A stretch of DNA of 64,000 nt, from NCBI GenBank assembly GCA_963070105.1, contig OY718803.1, positions 3,392,507 through 3,456,506 of the forward strand. Reading direction: 5' to 3'. Below, in pieces: positions 51,608-64,000 of the stretch; the first letter of the stretch is position 1; each line of letters starts with the position of its first letter. This stretch comes from Litomosoides sigmodontis (lineage: Eukaryota > Nematoda > Chromadorea > Rhabditida > Onchocercidae). Under the pieces are notes generated by a model. It was given only the letters and a program-made list of their open reading frames with translations, was not told where the DNA came from and ran no database searches. Made by a program: the position numbers and the translations under genes.

Positions 51608-54600
51608 ATGGCTGTGATCAATGAAGAAGGAGAACCGGGCGCATTCTTTATGTGCACCGAAACATCACCTCGTTGCTACGTCATCCAACGGGTTCGACTT
51701 ACTTCCTATGTCTTTGTTGTACTTTGTTTAAGCGTGCACTTTTGCTTCATATTTTTTTTTAGCTAAGCGGATATAGGTGGACTTTAATTATTGCTTCACA
51801 TTACAATCGCGGTACTCAATGTATACTTGTGGTCCTTGTTGGGGCGAAATATTGAGCTGATAGCCTGGTCAGTCCTTCAGAATTTAGGCGTTATTGAGCA
51901 GTGATGCATATCGTACAATCCACTATTCGAAAACAACTTAATTATGAAGCTAGTTTAGATAATGGTGATTATTGCTGCCTGGAAAATAGAGAATGTTCTG
52001 AGATTTTTTTTCTTATTCTTTTTCTCTCCTGTTGTAGGTTGGAAAGGCAAAAATAAATAAGTGTAAATGGAGTAGAGAAACAGTGGTTTAGATAACTGTG
52101 AAGTACATTCCACGGACCATTCTAATAGATGTGTTGTGGATGGTACATAATAAGAAGTAAGACAATCGTAAGCAAAATAAAGTAAAAGATATTGATAATT
52201 AGAAGCATTAAATTAACTGCATTTAGTATTATTAATTCGTAATATATGTACGCAAACATTAAAGTGCATTAATTAATATGAAATTAATATGAACATTGTG
52301 CTCGTAGATAGGAAGGGAAGAGTGCTAACAGAATAAATCATTTCTCAGCATGATTATTTAATTTTTGAGCTTCATCAAATATTTTCGAATTTTGTTGGTT
52401 TTTTTCTTCTTTTCCTACTTGCTCTCTTTTGTTGTGTACCTTTCCTTGCAGACATAATAGATTGATTTCTTTTTCCTTCAAGAATTGTGTTATGGTTGAT
52501 TTCTTTGTTGGACACATTTTTTGGAATTAAAAAGTAGCACTTCGCTTTATGCTAATTTCAATTCTCAACTTTTCAAAGTTAAATTTATCCTTGACTATGG
52601 AAATGGGGCATGATCATCCTTTGATGTCGTTAGGACAAGCACATTACATATTGTTAATGTGGCAGAAGGCATTACAGATTTTTACTAATTGCTAATAACA
52701 AAAGCAGCAGCTACTATGCTGCTAGGTAGTCGCATAAATTAGAGTTTTGCAAGATGCCTCTCTTACAACAAATTCTTTTATATTGGAGGATAAACGAAAA
52801 AGTGTGATCAGTTCCACTAAATCTTGTGCATATTTTCTTAAGCTACTGTTAGCAGAAAATTTACTCTGCACTTTCAAAAATTCAAGTCGGCTAACGAGCA
52901 AAGTAACTTTCTACCTCACTTTAGTGGAGAAATTGAAATTGCGAAGGAGGAATAGTAAGAGGGTTTGCTAGTGTAAGGTTTTATCTCTCAACTTCCAACC
53001 TATATTATTGAAATACGCGGTGTATGCAACTCTGTCTAGCAGAGGTAATTTAATTTTACTGAAGTAGTTCAATGGGCTAAACTATATTTAACAATGATTT
53101 TAGGTAAATTCTAACAGTATTGATCGTATGTTGGACGATATGATGGTACCATCTGGTGAGTGTGATACGCCTCCCACACCAATGCTACCTTGGTGGTTTA
53201 CAGCGGAATGCGAGAATCAACTGCTAGCTGTATCAGATCCACCTCTCATGCAGGTGCCGATGAGTGTCTCTGCGACACTACCTGCTCCACCACCGCCACA
53301 ACCACCTCCACCACAGTTACCGCAAGCATCACTTGCAGGGGTAGCTCCATTGGCTCAGCGAATACTTCCAACCGGAGCTACACCCCAATCTCCTGAACAA
53401 ATTAAGCAACAGCTTAAAGCTCAGCTAGAATATTATTTTTCACGGTAAGTCGCTTCGCATTATAAGATGAGAGGAACCGTTATCGAAAATGCTGCGAAAC
53501 CATTGTTTTAAAACACATTTACTCTTGAAGTTTTATTTTTAGAGAAAATTTGATGACTGACAGATTTCTGCGATGTCAGATGGACAACGATCAATATGTA
53601 CCAATACGAATCATTGCGAGTTTCCCAAAGGTTAAGCGACTTACAAATGACTACAATTTGGTTGTGAAAGTATTGCGAGGTGGGGTTCCTTTCTCATTAT
53701 TCCAATCATTGTATTAGCTCTTTTATTCATTTCTGACTTCTAAAATTGTTGAGAATGCTTAGAAGTAAGAAGGAATAAGTAGAAGTAAATATTCTCAGAT
53801 TGTATACAAAAAAGGCAGTTTTTTGAATACCAGTTTGCATCCCTTATTCGCTATAATTCTTACGGAATTGTGAACTATAGTTCAACATCAGATATACTAA
53901 CGTAATTTTCTCATTAAATACTTGCAAAGATTCTATCGTGTTAATGATTCTGTCGTATTATTTGCAGAATCATCTCAGGTACAGGTTGACGAAAAAGGAC
54001 AACGGGTACGAGCCGTTTCAAAACGGTGCACTATTATCTTGCGTGAAATACCTGAATCCACCGATGAAAAGGTATTTCTGTTTTGCCTTATTGTGCATTT
54101 GCGTAACTATACCAATTTTGTTGACACTTTTGTTACTGGCTGATAATACTTCGTAATCCTTTCTCTATTTGCCTTTGTGATATATGCCTTCTGAATTTCG
54201 TGTTTTCGGTTTGTGTTTTTCTTATAAGCGTTACACAGAATTCGTGCTATTTTTGTAATTCAACTTTATAAATCTCTGAAGGAACATGTGGAAAGAATTA
54301 CTTCTCTCGAAAATTTATAGAAAGCAAAAGGTTTTTATTTTTTTGATGTACTAAAAGTGATTATGCTGTGAAAATCCAGGAGGTAGCATCAATGTTTGCT
54401 GGTGGACCACCATATCTGAGCCTGCAATACGGTCTCAATAATAGTTGGTATGTGACATTCGAATCGGAAGAAGCTACGGAGCGTGCATTCTTGCACTTGC
54501 AGAACCTGGGCAAAACTTTCAACAATAAACCGATCTGTGTAAGTGTAGGAAAAGCCGATGTTTTTCGGGCAGACTTGTGTTGCAAGAATTTAAACTCCTT

Positions 54601-56591
54601 GATATTCTCCATATAACATTTTCTGAATCAATATAATATCGATATGATATAATATTACAATTCTGAGCATAAATAATATTAAAATAGTGGAATATATCAG
54701 CTGTATTTTTAAACATGACATTTCCTTTTACAAATGTTAGAGAATTCGTAAATCAAAAATAATGCTTAGTAATTAATTGCGCTGTAATTTTTGGCCCTAT
54801 CGCTTCATAATTACCACCCAATGAGGTGCCTAGCACCACTTGTATCTATTTGTTATATAATGTGTATTCACAAGTCAAGTTTCTTCATTAGTTTTAGGTA
54901 CCAATAAAAAGTTTTTGAAACGGTGTAATGATTCTTTTGTTTTCGAAACTAATCCATAAGCACTTATTACCTGTTAGAAGCTTCGAATGCATTACTGTTT
55001 TTTATGCAAAATTAGTTTTAGGCACGAATAAAAACAGGTGGTGCACCATATTCAGAACCGTTAAACTTGATTCCGGATCGATCTCCATCTACTGTGCCGT
55101 CGGAAATTTCAGGCGATCCCGCTGTGTCCATTCCGACTGTGCTTACTCCCTCACCATGTTCATCCGGTATTTGTCGGTGTTATTTTCTCTTCTAAATTCC
55201 ACTCTTACCATCATGGGAGTAAAATTGGTGTTTATTGTTACAGATAGTTTCGATTTGGGTCAAATTCTGGCCAATTACGGGTATGTACCGTGTGCAACCT
55301 TCAAGCCTGGTACAACAGTTGTTCATATCACCTCTACTGTCGGCGTAACTCCTAATAGAAGTGCCAACCACCATCGATCGCGAGGTGCTAGCACTACTGG
55401 TCTAAATAATTCTAGCTTTCGAGGTTTGTTTTTGTTACCTCATTATTTGCATCTATAGCTCCTAACTATTCTGGTAAAGAAAAGTTATTTTATATATTAA
55501 CCTTTTAATGTGAAATGATACGGCTGACCACATTTTTAGGTTCCAGTTCCAGAGCGCGAGCTGGTTTCGTGTCTAATCAGCGAGTCTGCACTAGCGATTA
55601 TCGTGATTTTAGTACAAATAGTAATTACCAGCACGGAGGGGGCCGACGAAACAAAAACCATGATGATGCTCATCGTAATGGTTATCGGGATAGAAACAAC
55701 GATCCTCTTACCTTTGTTCGTCCTCGTGGCCGACAGAATCGTATTAATAATTTCTATTCTGGTTGGTTTCCCATTGCAAACTTATTTATTCATTCATGGG
55801 GAGATTATTTTATAAACTCATTATATTATAAAGCTATCACGGAGTAGTATTTCTGTTGATTCGCAAAAAATATATTGCAGGGACAGTGTGGAGTAAGACA
55901 CCAGTTGAGTCGCAGAAGACTAATCAAAAGGACAATATGCAGCAGCGTTACGATCATGAGCAGTCAAGCGGCCGGTAATGCTTTGCATATTTGATGCTTA
56001 TCACTGAGGCTGTTGGGATTTCAAGGATTTTATGACTGGATAAGGTCCTAACCATAGAAGTGCATTGCATTACTTTTATCCCTATTCATATCTTGATTTT
56101 TAACTGGTTGTTTTTAGGAGTATGCTGACACGGCAGCAACGCCGTAAGCAGAGGGATATAGCGCTTGGGATTTCGTCTGGGAATAATAGAAGTTTAATAT
56201 GCCCTCCGGTAATTTGCTTATCGGAAGAAGGCAAGAAAAATGAGGAGCAAAAATGTTGTTCAAAAATGGCTGTCGATGATGATTCTCAATTAGAAAGGAG
56301 CAGTTCTCGTAAAACTGCTGATACCGAATACAGTTTCGAAGAGGTTATTTGATTTAAATTTAGTGTGTTCGTTTACAAAGTGTGTGCAGAAGATGGACGA
56401 AGGACAGTTAGATGTTTCAGGGTGCGTTTCCTTGCCTTTCTGAAGAAATATCTCCAGTGGTGGAAGTGAATGAATCGAAATTGCGTAGTAAGCCAACATT
56501 TAGCTCGGTAGCCGCTGGTAAAAGAGAAGAGAAGAAGGAGACGAAGGAAAGGAAAAGTTATGCACAAACACTGAAGCAAAATAATGGGTAG
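51608..56591 (+). CDS. larp-5: La-related protein of the LARP4 family
   Basis: Exons: 51608-51691 (tentative), 53104-53444, 53543-53679, 53968-54071, 54380-54538, 55022-55166, 55244-55423, 55540-55761, 55881-55974, 56118-56343 and 56421-56591; 1,863 nt (620 aa). A Pro-rich stretch precedes the La motif, which starts IKQQLKAQLEYYFSRENLM and includes RCQMDNDQYVPI. The following RRM-like domain has VQVDEKGQRVRAVSKRC, TIILREIPEST, NNSWYVTFESEEATERAF and the KPICARIK end. This matches LARP4 closely (human LARP4 has FSRENL, QMDSDQ, VQVDEKGEKVR, CIVILREIPE). Downstream are RG/RN-rich segments, RQQRRKQRD and a Lys-rich C-terminus with KSYAQTLKQN, comparable to the KLSYAEV motif of LARP4. LARP4 binds poly(A) RNA and poly(A)-binding protein and stabilises mRNA. 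Exon 1 is uncertain: it codes for 28 aa, keeps phase, but lies 1.4 kb away. Confidence 0.92.
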
Positions 56592-59500
56592 GCTAGATTT
56601 TTTATACCGGACATATTAATCAGATGTGAGATAAGGTTCTGAAGTTCTTGCATCACTTGATTTAAAGTTACAGACGACCAGCTGATAACAGCTGCACAGC
56701 TTTACCGAAGTATGACGATTTCTTTTGCACTCACTTGAGATACCAATGAAAGGAATAATATAGTAGAAACTTCTTTCATTTATATTTCTCTTCCTCTAGG
56801 GTCGTTTCACATTAAACCTTTTCATTAATTTAAAGCTTTTGATAAATGGATTTTCAGATTGCTGCAAGCATCTTGAACCATTCTCGTGCTGGTGCATTTT
56901 TGTACTAGTAATGGTCTCATCTTTTTAAAGCAAGAAAGAGGAAGTCTTTTCATCCATCGTTTTCATTGCACCTTTTATTCCAGTCTTTCTGGTAAATCGG
57001 TTTTTCTAGGACAAAAAGAGCAATAGATTTTCTGACACTTTCCATTCATTAATTTGCGAAATGACTTTTAATGTGTACATGGGAAATATGTGTTACTTGA
57101 TATTATTTCAAAGTATTTATTTAGCATTTCCGTTAAGCATACATAGTCTTGAATCTTTGGCAAAAAGTTTGGGTGACCTATAATAAAGAGGTGTGCAATG
57201 AGTTGTTGAAGCATATTTGAATTGGGATACAAGTGAGAAACAAACTTAGATATGCTTCTTCAACTTTTCCGGATTCCTCTTATAGCTATTTTGTATTACA
57301 TAGATAGAAGAGAGCTGTTCATCTTTTTTGAGATATAGGCACTATCGGGAAAAATATCGACACTATAAATTGTAAATACCTACTTGTTGATAGAAATAGT
57401 TAATGCGCCTTGTAAACTGTGCTGTTAAATGATTCATTACACCTCTAAAACCTACATTTACTCGGATTAACTTTCAAAATTTCGACAAAATTTTGAAGTA
57501 TTATTTATATACTAGTATATCATCGAGAAAATAGGAGTGCGAGGGAGGAGTACCTTCCATCTCTCTGTTAAAGTTACTCTTATTGTATGTGTATTTATTG
57601 TATAATACATTATTGTTTTATATATGCATAAAATTGGTAGTCACTTGTAGCGAAAGTATAATTATTTATATTATATGGTGATAATTGTCTGAATAACTGT
57701 CTCTCTCTCTCTCTCTCTTTCCCTCTGTATAAATGTTTCATACGCGGTCAAAACTTAATGTGATTGATAATTTTCGTCTCGTATCAAGTTTCGATCATAC
57801 ATATTTAAATTTTTTTAAATTTTGTTGTATAACTATGTTTTCGCAGTCTCGGGCCATCTCTTGCTTCTTTTCTCTAATTTTCACTCCTTATTTCTCCTGT
57901 ATTAAAAGAAAACTTTTTTCAATTGTTCTCGAACAAATGTTAGCGCTTAATGGAGAAAGAAAAAGTTCTTGGTTTTACTTTGTACTATATGACAATTGGT
58001 GGTATAGTTCAGGGATTCATGACGAATGTGAGAAGGATGCTTTTAAGAGTATATAAGTTCGAGATTGTACTGAACAAGAACTCGAACTAAGAAGCCTATG
58101 TAAAAATTCCCAGAAATGAAGGTGAAATAATTTCGTGAGAAAGAATGCTTAAAACTAATTCAAAACGAAAGGTCATAAACTTCGAAGCATGCATTAGTGA
58201 GGTGGTGTTTGATCGTCCCAACATTTTTTTTATTGAAAAATGTAATCTTGACTATCCCATTGACCTAGTCTTCCCTATTCACACCTTGATTACTGTCATG
58301 TAGCTCTTGTTTAGCGATTCATTGATGGGGAATGAAGGCTTAGAGCTCACAGGTATGATACATGTGACAATCTCCCATGTTCCACCTACACGAACATTTG
58401 ACGTAGGTGCGGGACTTCATAATCTGTGGGTCGCGCGATATGCATCTTTACATGCTTAGCTGCAGATCCTCTTCCGTATTTTTCATCTTTCAGAGGAAGC
58501 GAAGAAGGCTTGCAAGGAAATCGTGGAATTTCCATTAGGCTTACAAGACCAAATGTAATCCGCCCGACGCGATTCAGCTCGGTCTTTGTTAATTTTGTAT
58601 TCCCAACCCTCGCTTTATAATCGATCTACCCACCGCTCCGGTCCGTCCCGTGCACGTACACGAGCAAAATCGCCCTTACTTCGCCTGCCAATCACTTCCC
58701 ACTTTCCCCTTCATTCCCAATATGAGTTTAAATGCAATCAAGCTCCAAACGACGTAAATTTATTGTGTGCGTAAAAATATCACTTGCATTTGAGAAAACA
58801 GTGCCCTAAAAACAGTTGACAGAAATTTCAAGTCGCAGCTTGCTTCTCTGTCAGTTGTGTGCGCACTTAATTCCGATATTACTGAGATTTAATGTAGCTG
58901 TTGGTCAAATTTTAATCAGTCGCTGAAGATTCCCATGTATTGTCCACTTGGTGGTAAATGCGCAAAATACCATAAACTGCCATAACAAAATATCAGTGAT
59001 TGAAAAGTACAAAGCAAATCAAAGTTTCCCGCATAATTTCAGTGAGAACTATTGCAGCTTGACCAGTCAAAGCTCAGCCTTGATTACCGAACAACAGAAG
59101 TTGGCTTTTTTAAAAGACGTGTGGATCAGGTTTGCTCCTGAAATTGCTCTGCAATGTAATGTATGAAACTGTCTGCAGTGTCAGTCAATAAAGGTGGAGC
59201 TTTGACTGGCGAACAATGCATTACTAGTCTGAAATGCATGATAGGGACGTAGAGATTGAGAATTATACACAAATGAGATAACAGTAAGAATAGGAATCAA
59301 AATCGTAAATATAACATAACGATCATAATAATGATAATGACGATAATAACGATAACAAGAACAATGAAAGATGTATTCATATGCAATAGGAACCCTGTTT
59401 TTATATCGAAGAAGCAAGCCATTGCCATTTTTGTCGTGAAATAACACTTCTTTCCGTTATTACTCCCTAAGATAGATAGACATCACGAAAATATCTGTCA

Positions 59501-60123
59501 AAATATGTTTCGTTTTGTAAGACATAAGTGTACGTAACTGAGCATTTACATTCATCAGACCGGTGCGGAATGTATCTCCGAGGAACAGATAATTTCCAAT
59601 TAGAATATTGTTCAAAGATCAAATAGGCACGCTAAGCCTCACGACAAAAGGCAGCACTAACTATACAATACGTTATCATCAGAAAAATAAGGAGCAATTG
59701 ACGCACTAAATGATAATTGCATCAGGGAAGAGTTTAAGGCAAACTTTTAAGACCGTGTACCAACGACGATTAGAACGAAGCGCATAAACTAAGGCTAACA
59801 ATAAGCAACAAAATTCTTTTCAGTTTTCAAATGTTTTTGATCGCTCCAACGCTAATATCGACTACTTCATCCCATTCTTTCACTCATATCCCTTCGCGTC
59901 GTTCATTACGGATTAGAAAACGATTAAGTCGATTTTCAGGGCATAACAATCTGACCTATTTCGTTTCGCGATGCTTTTGCGATGTGAAGGTATAGTGCTA
60001 CAAAGAGCGAATGACTATTCAATAGGAGTGTGTGGTTGACACTGCAAAAAAATTTTTTTGATCCAGAATAAACAAAGACTAGATGCCAATAACAGCCTAG
60101 AATAGTAGATATACAAAAAGGGA
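56592..60123. other. Tail-to-tail intergenic region (larp-5 / pop-1)
   Basis: This 3.5-kb gap between convergent genes holds no recognisable coding sequence. It has a (CT)n tract near 57700-57720 and a somewhat GC-richer patch around 58420-58700 in which I could fold no tRNA. Part should be the 3' UTRs of larp-5 and pop-1. Confidence 0.45.
57182..57187 (+). terminator. Candidate poly(A) signal of larp-5
   Basis: AATAAA on the + strand, 591 nt past the stop at 56591. It is the first canonical hexamer I noticed downstream of the gene, and no transcript evidence is available. Confidence 0.3.
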
Positions 60124-62374
60124 CTACTGGCAAACAAGAGGAGTGATCTGTTTCTCGTTCGGTACCTGGTTTAGCATTGACCGAGATCTTTCAGCAGCAG
60201 CAGCGGCAGCAGCAGCGGCATCCATATCATTTTCTGAGTCTGTATCACGACCGCTTAATGCACCACCCGGAACTGGTCCAGACAAAGAAGATGGAGTACC
60301 AGGGGTTCCCGGCGTTGTGGAGGAGACTACACCAACTGGTGAAGATGCCTAAACATATACATGAAAACAAATGGGAACCGATGGAAATGGAAGTCCAAAT
60401 GTTTTCTATACTTGCAAGAGATTTGATAAGCAAAATTTCATGCCACATATGAAAAAAAGCAGTTGCATATTCCTGTACGCTCGGATATTTACATCCTCAC
60501 ACTGAACAGTCCCACAACTCCTATCACTGCCATTACAAAAACCTAGAAGAGATCGTATACTTTCAGAAACTCCTCTCCTTCATCTTTTGAATATGACAAA
60601 AACATCTATACATCTAGATGGGAACCGTATTCAAGTAGTCTTCAAAGAATCGGGATTTAATCACAAGTTAAAGTCAAGTTTACCTCTCGATACCAAAGGC
60701 ATCTCTTTTTCCTCTTGCAGTGCTTGCACCATTGGTCCTGATTTACAACACCAAATCGAGCTCGACATTTCTTCTGTTCGCCATTATCTGCAAAATGACT
60801 ATTATGAGATGGATAAAAAGAATTCTGATATGTTCAGGACGACAAATCCATAAGGTTGGTGCTCTATTTGAAATGCAGCATATTTTCGCTACGGCTGTTA
60901 AACTGTTTGCTGCAATTATAGCATTTAATTTTTTGCAATATATGCGCTATTTTGCACTTTCGTCATTTCTTTTTCTAATTCCATAAGTTTTTCATCCAAT
61001 CACTTTGCTTTCAGCACCACTTAAACTTTGCCAGTATCTACAAGATGTATTTTGATGCAGCTCACCCACCAACTGATTTGTCACGTTTCCGCTTTTTCTT
61101 CTTATTGATAGCATAATTTTCACGAGCCGACCACCCAGGATACTTCTGCATATGTTGTTCGCGATCCGTCTTAGCAAGCTCATAATACCTCTGCTGTTCT
61201 TCCTTTGGTAAATCATGCCATCTCCTACCAAGTTCCTGTAACATTCCCGAACATACTACTTCTATCATAATAAATACAATTGAAAAAATTAAAGATTGAA
61301 ATGATTAATCTAGCAATGGTAAGGTACACATGAAATTTAATCCTGTGTTCCGACTCTGCTTTGGATCAAATAGAAAATTCAGCCTAAGTCAGCTGGGTGA
61401 CCTTGTTGAGTTCAGCACTTTGCCTTTCTTTATAGTCCAGTTCTTCCATCAATTTTGGTCTGTTTTCTTTCATGAACCACATAAATGCATTCAAGGGTTT
61501 CTTGATGTGTTGTTCCTATAAGAACCAAAATTCACAAACTGTTAAATACATACGTTAGAAATCGCGTATAAACCTTCACAAGTACCAAAAAGGGTTCATA
61601 TGAGGGTAAATTAAACGGAAAATTAATTGACCCGTTCGATGACCTATGAAAAATGAGTTTATTTCAGTGCAAAACCAGTTTCATCAACGTAAATAAAGGT
61701 TAAAAGTAGAATTGGAAGCAAACCGAAATAACACTTACCTTAACTTTGGGTGGCTTGCTTTCGTTCTTCGTAGTTTTTGTGCTGTTACTACTGCCACGTG
61801 AGTTACTGCTCGGTTGCTGCGCTAAGTTACTGGCCATGGAGGTGATCGGTGAACCCATCTGAGGTAATCGCATTTGATTTATTGAATTCAGTGGATGCGG
61901 AGATGTTGCGGCCGCTGCAGCAGCATTCTGCATATTGCGCATCATTGTAGCTGCCGCCAACGGATTACCCTTAGGGGTAGCCGCACCCACTCCACTACCC
62001 TTCAAAAGACGCATGCCAATATGGCAATATGTTCCGCACCTCTATCTCTTCCAGAACACTTTTGCCATTAAGATCTCAGCAATAAATCTGCTCAATTACT
62101 TCATGTCGCCGGTTTATTAATTGCGAGAGGATCGTTAAACATTAAAATGTCAACTCTATCAAGAGAGAAATACACAAACTTGGAAGAGGGAACTTGGAGA
62201 AGCAGGTCCGAAAGGGAAATTCCTATACATTTCAAAAGTTGGTGACATAGTTTGAGCCGCCTGCTGCATAACGAATGCTGCATAGGTCGGTGACATTGAA
62301 CGAGCATCCATCGGTCCGCTCGGCATTCTTCCAAACGGCAAGCCATACGGAGCCTGATTCTGAAGTTCAGCAAT
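60124..62374 (-). CDS. pop-1: TCF/LEF transcription factor with HMG box and C-clamp (Wnt effector), 5' incomplete
   Basis: Six exons on the - strand: 62374-62180, 61999-61739, 61515-61402, 61235-61070, 60787-60684 and 60348-60124; 1,065 nt (354 aa plus stop). The first exon shown starts at an acceptor, so at least one upstream exon is missing. Before the HMG box lies a Met/Pro/Ser-rich region ([20 protein letters not shown]). The HMG box is nearly canonical for [43 protein letters not shown] and [22 protein letters not shown]-clamp follows ([25 protein letters not shown]), a second DNA-binding motif found in invertebrate TCFs and C. elegans POP-1. The C-terminus is Ser/Pro/Gly-rich with nine alanines in a row and ends ITPLVCQ. 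POP-1 with beta-catenin controls Wnt target genes and asymmetric divisions. The N-terminal beta-catenin-binding region was not found. Confidence 0.93.
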
Positions 62375-64000
62375 CTTAAACCAATAGCGACTACTCTTAC
62401 AACGAAAAATTTTGATAAAATTAGAAATGATTCAGAAGTGCATATGTAATATGCCAGCTAATCTACCATCTATTGTGGAGAAAATTCAAATTTCGACTGT
62501 GAATATCATATAGATTTTAGTCATTTAAGTTATATAGATCATATAGACATAAATCTATATTTTCAATAATAACCTCACTACTAATTCTAAATCTCATGAT
62601 ATAACTTAAACCTTAAGGGTTCCTGATCTTTTCCTTTTGGAGATTGCAATACACTGAACAGACACTACTCTTACAGTCACTTTTCCTGTGGAATATAATC
62701 CATTCACCATACACTTATGTTTTGTAACTGGAAGATTAGAGAATGATTAATATAATCCAAGTTCAACAGCCCACAACACCATACGCTCCGCAACTGTTTC
62801 AGTACCAAGAGGAAAAAGCTACTGCATTTCTGCATTCTCTTTTCAACACGAACCTCTTGGAAAAGTGCATAGCTACTACAAAATCACGTGACATAGTCAA
62901 TGTCGCATGGTCAGACACTATCGGATACTAAAGCTGACTGAACGTATGTACTTTCTTTAAATGACATGACTTCGATATGTCACTGTTCATTTACTTGTAA
63001 AACTTTATAACTGTTTGTTCGTTTTCTCCGAGCATTTTTCCTTCTATACGCCGCTCTATACCACGTTAATTCTTTTGTTTCCACATTTTTTTTTTCGCTT
63101 TTCCTCTCATATGCCTTTATATTCGTGTCCAGAATGCCGCTCTTTAAAAATGAAAGATGAGGAAAGAAACATGAATTTCATGTACAACCACTTGTTTGTA
63201 CCTTTCTTTTACCATTTCGGTGATTTTCTTTTAATTAAACAACTTGAGCCAATGAGTTTTCTACTCTTTTTGTTGTTGGTTTATTATATCCTTTCTCTAT
63301 CCCATCCAAGTACGATTATACAAAAGCGAATGTTTATTCTGATAACATTCTATTCGCCTTCGGAAGACAAAGTCTATATATCCTATTTTGCTCAGTTCAA
63401 AGATTTGTCCAAGGAACCGCTCGATTTCAAAGAGATGCAAGATTTTATAACGTTACATCATCACATTTTCTGAAGACGAATGGAATATTGTTGTTAATAA
63501 CTGCCCATGACTGACGGCAGATTAACATCAGAAGCTCCTCTCTTGCACACTTCTGCTGGGATATTTTTTGAAAGCTGGTAAATCATTTAAGCAGCACAGT
63601 CACTAAATGAACCAATCCTTTACTCCTTTATTTGAAATTATTTGGAGGTACCTAGATTTTGTCATATCAGTATGATATCTAGAAAGGATGCATTTGAACC
63701 AGCCAAACATGGCAGAAAGCAGGATCTGGGAAGAGACAAAGATCTTGAGCAGTTTCGACATCCCTGTATAACGAAGCCCATATTCCAGTGCATCAGTTAA
63801 ATGTAAGTCCAGTAGATGTTAGTCAGAGCAGCAGTAAATTTCGAAAACTGGTGCACTCAATCAAGAGAAATAGAGTAAAGCTAAGCCAGCCTCCAGACAC
63901 TTCTCGTTTCCAGCTTCTATCTCATATGCTTCCAGTTACTAGAATCAATCATTTCGATGTTTCTCAGAAAATCTTAACTCATAACTCAGTCTTCTAAACC
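62375..64000. other. Upstream region or first introns of pop-1
   Basis: The 5' exons of pop-1 should lie in or beyond this 1.6-kb stretch, but I could not find the acidic beta-catenin-binding segment on the - strand. On the + strand there are three frames of 62, 152 and 69 codons (62743-62931, 63015-63473, 63788-63997). None has a recognised domain; see findings. Confidence 0.4.

Noticed and set aside
54928..55458. 176-codon + strand frame in the larp-5 region
   Set aside because: It overlaps the real LARP exons 55022-55166 and 55244-55423 in other frames; the LARP reading is supported by homology and phase.
58420..58700. Possible tRNA or structured RNA in a GC-richer patch
   Set aside because: I could not find A and B boxes or a cloverleaf; no support.
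63713..63997. Short + strand gene beginning with the ATG near 63713 and spliced to 63788
   Set aside because: The first frame closes after about 20 codons, and joining at the tattccag acceptor gives the wrong phase.

Overview
The window is eukaryotic and reads as a nematode, most probably a filarial or other spirurid worm. Coding exons are short (about 40-350 bp) and separated by AT-rich introns of roughly 80-1,500 bp. Splice acceptors are T-rich, no prokaryotic gene spacing is seen, and several start codons sit a few bases after a strong acceptor, as expected for spliced-leader (SL) trans-splicing. Eight genes are conserved enough to name with C. elegans symbols: hrpr-1, atp-1, rab-8, unc-94, nab-1, pde-5, larp-5 and pop-1. 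As far as I recall, all eight C. elegans orthologues lie on chromosome I, so the window looks like a piece of the ancestral Nigon A chromosome unit. I rebuilt each gene exon by exon and checked that intron phases join in frame; total coding lengths came out divisible by three. Family assignments rest on recognised domains, not on database searches.

Layout, left to right. 1-1062 (+): last two exons of an hnRNP R/Q gene. 3186-6160 (-): mitochondrial ATP synthase alpha subunit, 8 exons. 7582-9135 (+): Rab8-type GTPase, 6 exons, head to head with atp-1. 11302-14597 (-): tropomodulin, 9 exons. 14598-21522: a large repeat-bearing gap. 21523-28716 (+): neurabin with PP1-docking motif, PDZ, coiled coil and SAM, 14 exons. 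30018-35522 (-): GAF-containing PDE10-like cyclic nucleotide phosphodiesterase, 16 exons. 37025-39097 (+): a secreted cysteine-rich repeat protein I cannot name. 39442-45287 (-): two tandem CUB-domain genes, or one split four-CUB gene. 46744-48198: a perfect (GTA)485 microsatellite. 51608-56591 (+): LARP4-type La-related protein. 60124-62374 (-): TCF/LEF factor (POP-1) with HMG box and C-clamp, 5' end not found.

The genes do not form one pathway. Recurring themes are cytoskeleton and neuronal polarity (tropomodulin, neurabin, Rab8), RNA binding (hnRNP R/Q, LARP4), signalling (PDE, TCF) and secreted or surface proteins (cysteine-rich protein, CUB genes). Gene orientation alternates, giving repeated head-to-head and tail-to-tail pairs. 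The only candidate for operon-like linkage is the CUB pair.

Points worth a second look: the 1,455-bp uninterrupted trinucleotide tract; three introns that homology forces to use GC donors; an unusual number of AAG acceptors; the unnamed cysteine-rich repeat protein; the tandem CUB pair; and an apparently shortened GAF-A domain in the phosphodiesterase. No tRNA, rRNA, transposon or CRISPR-like array was recognised.
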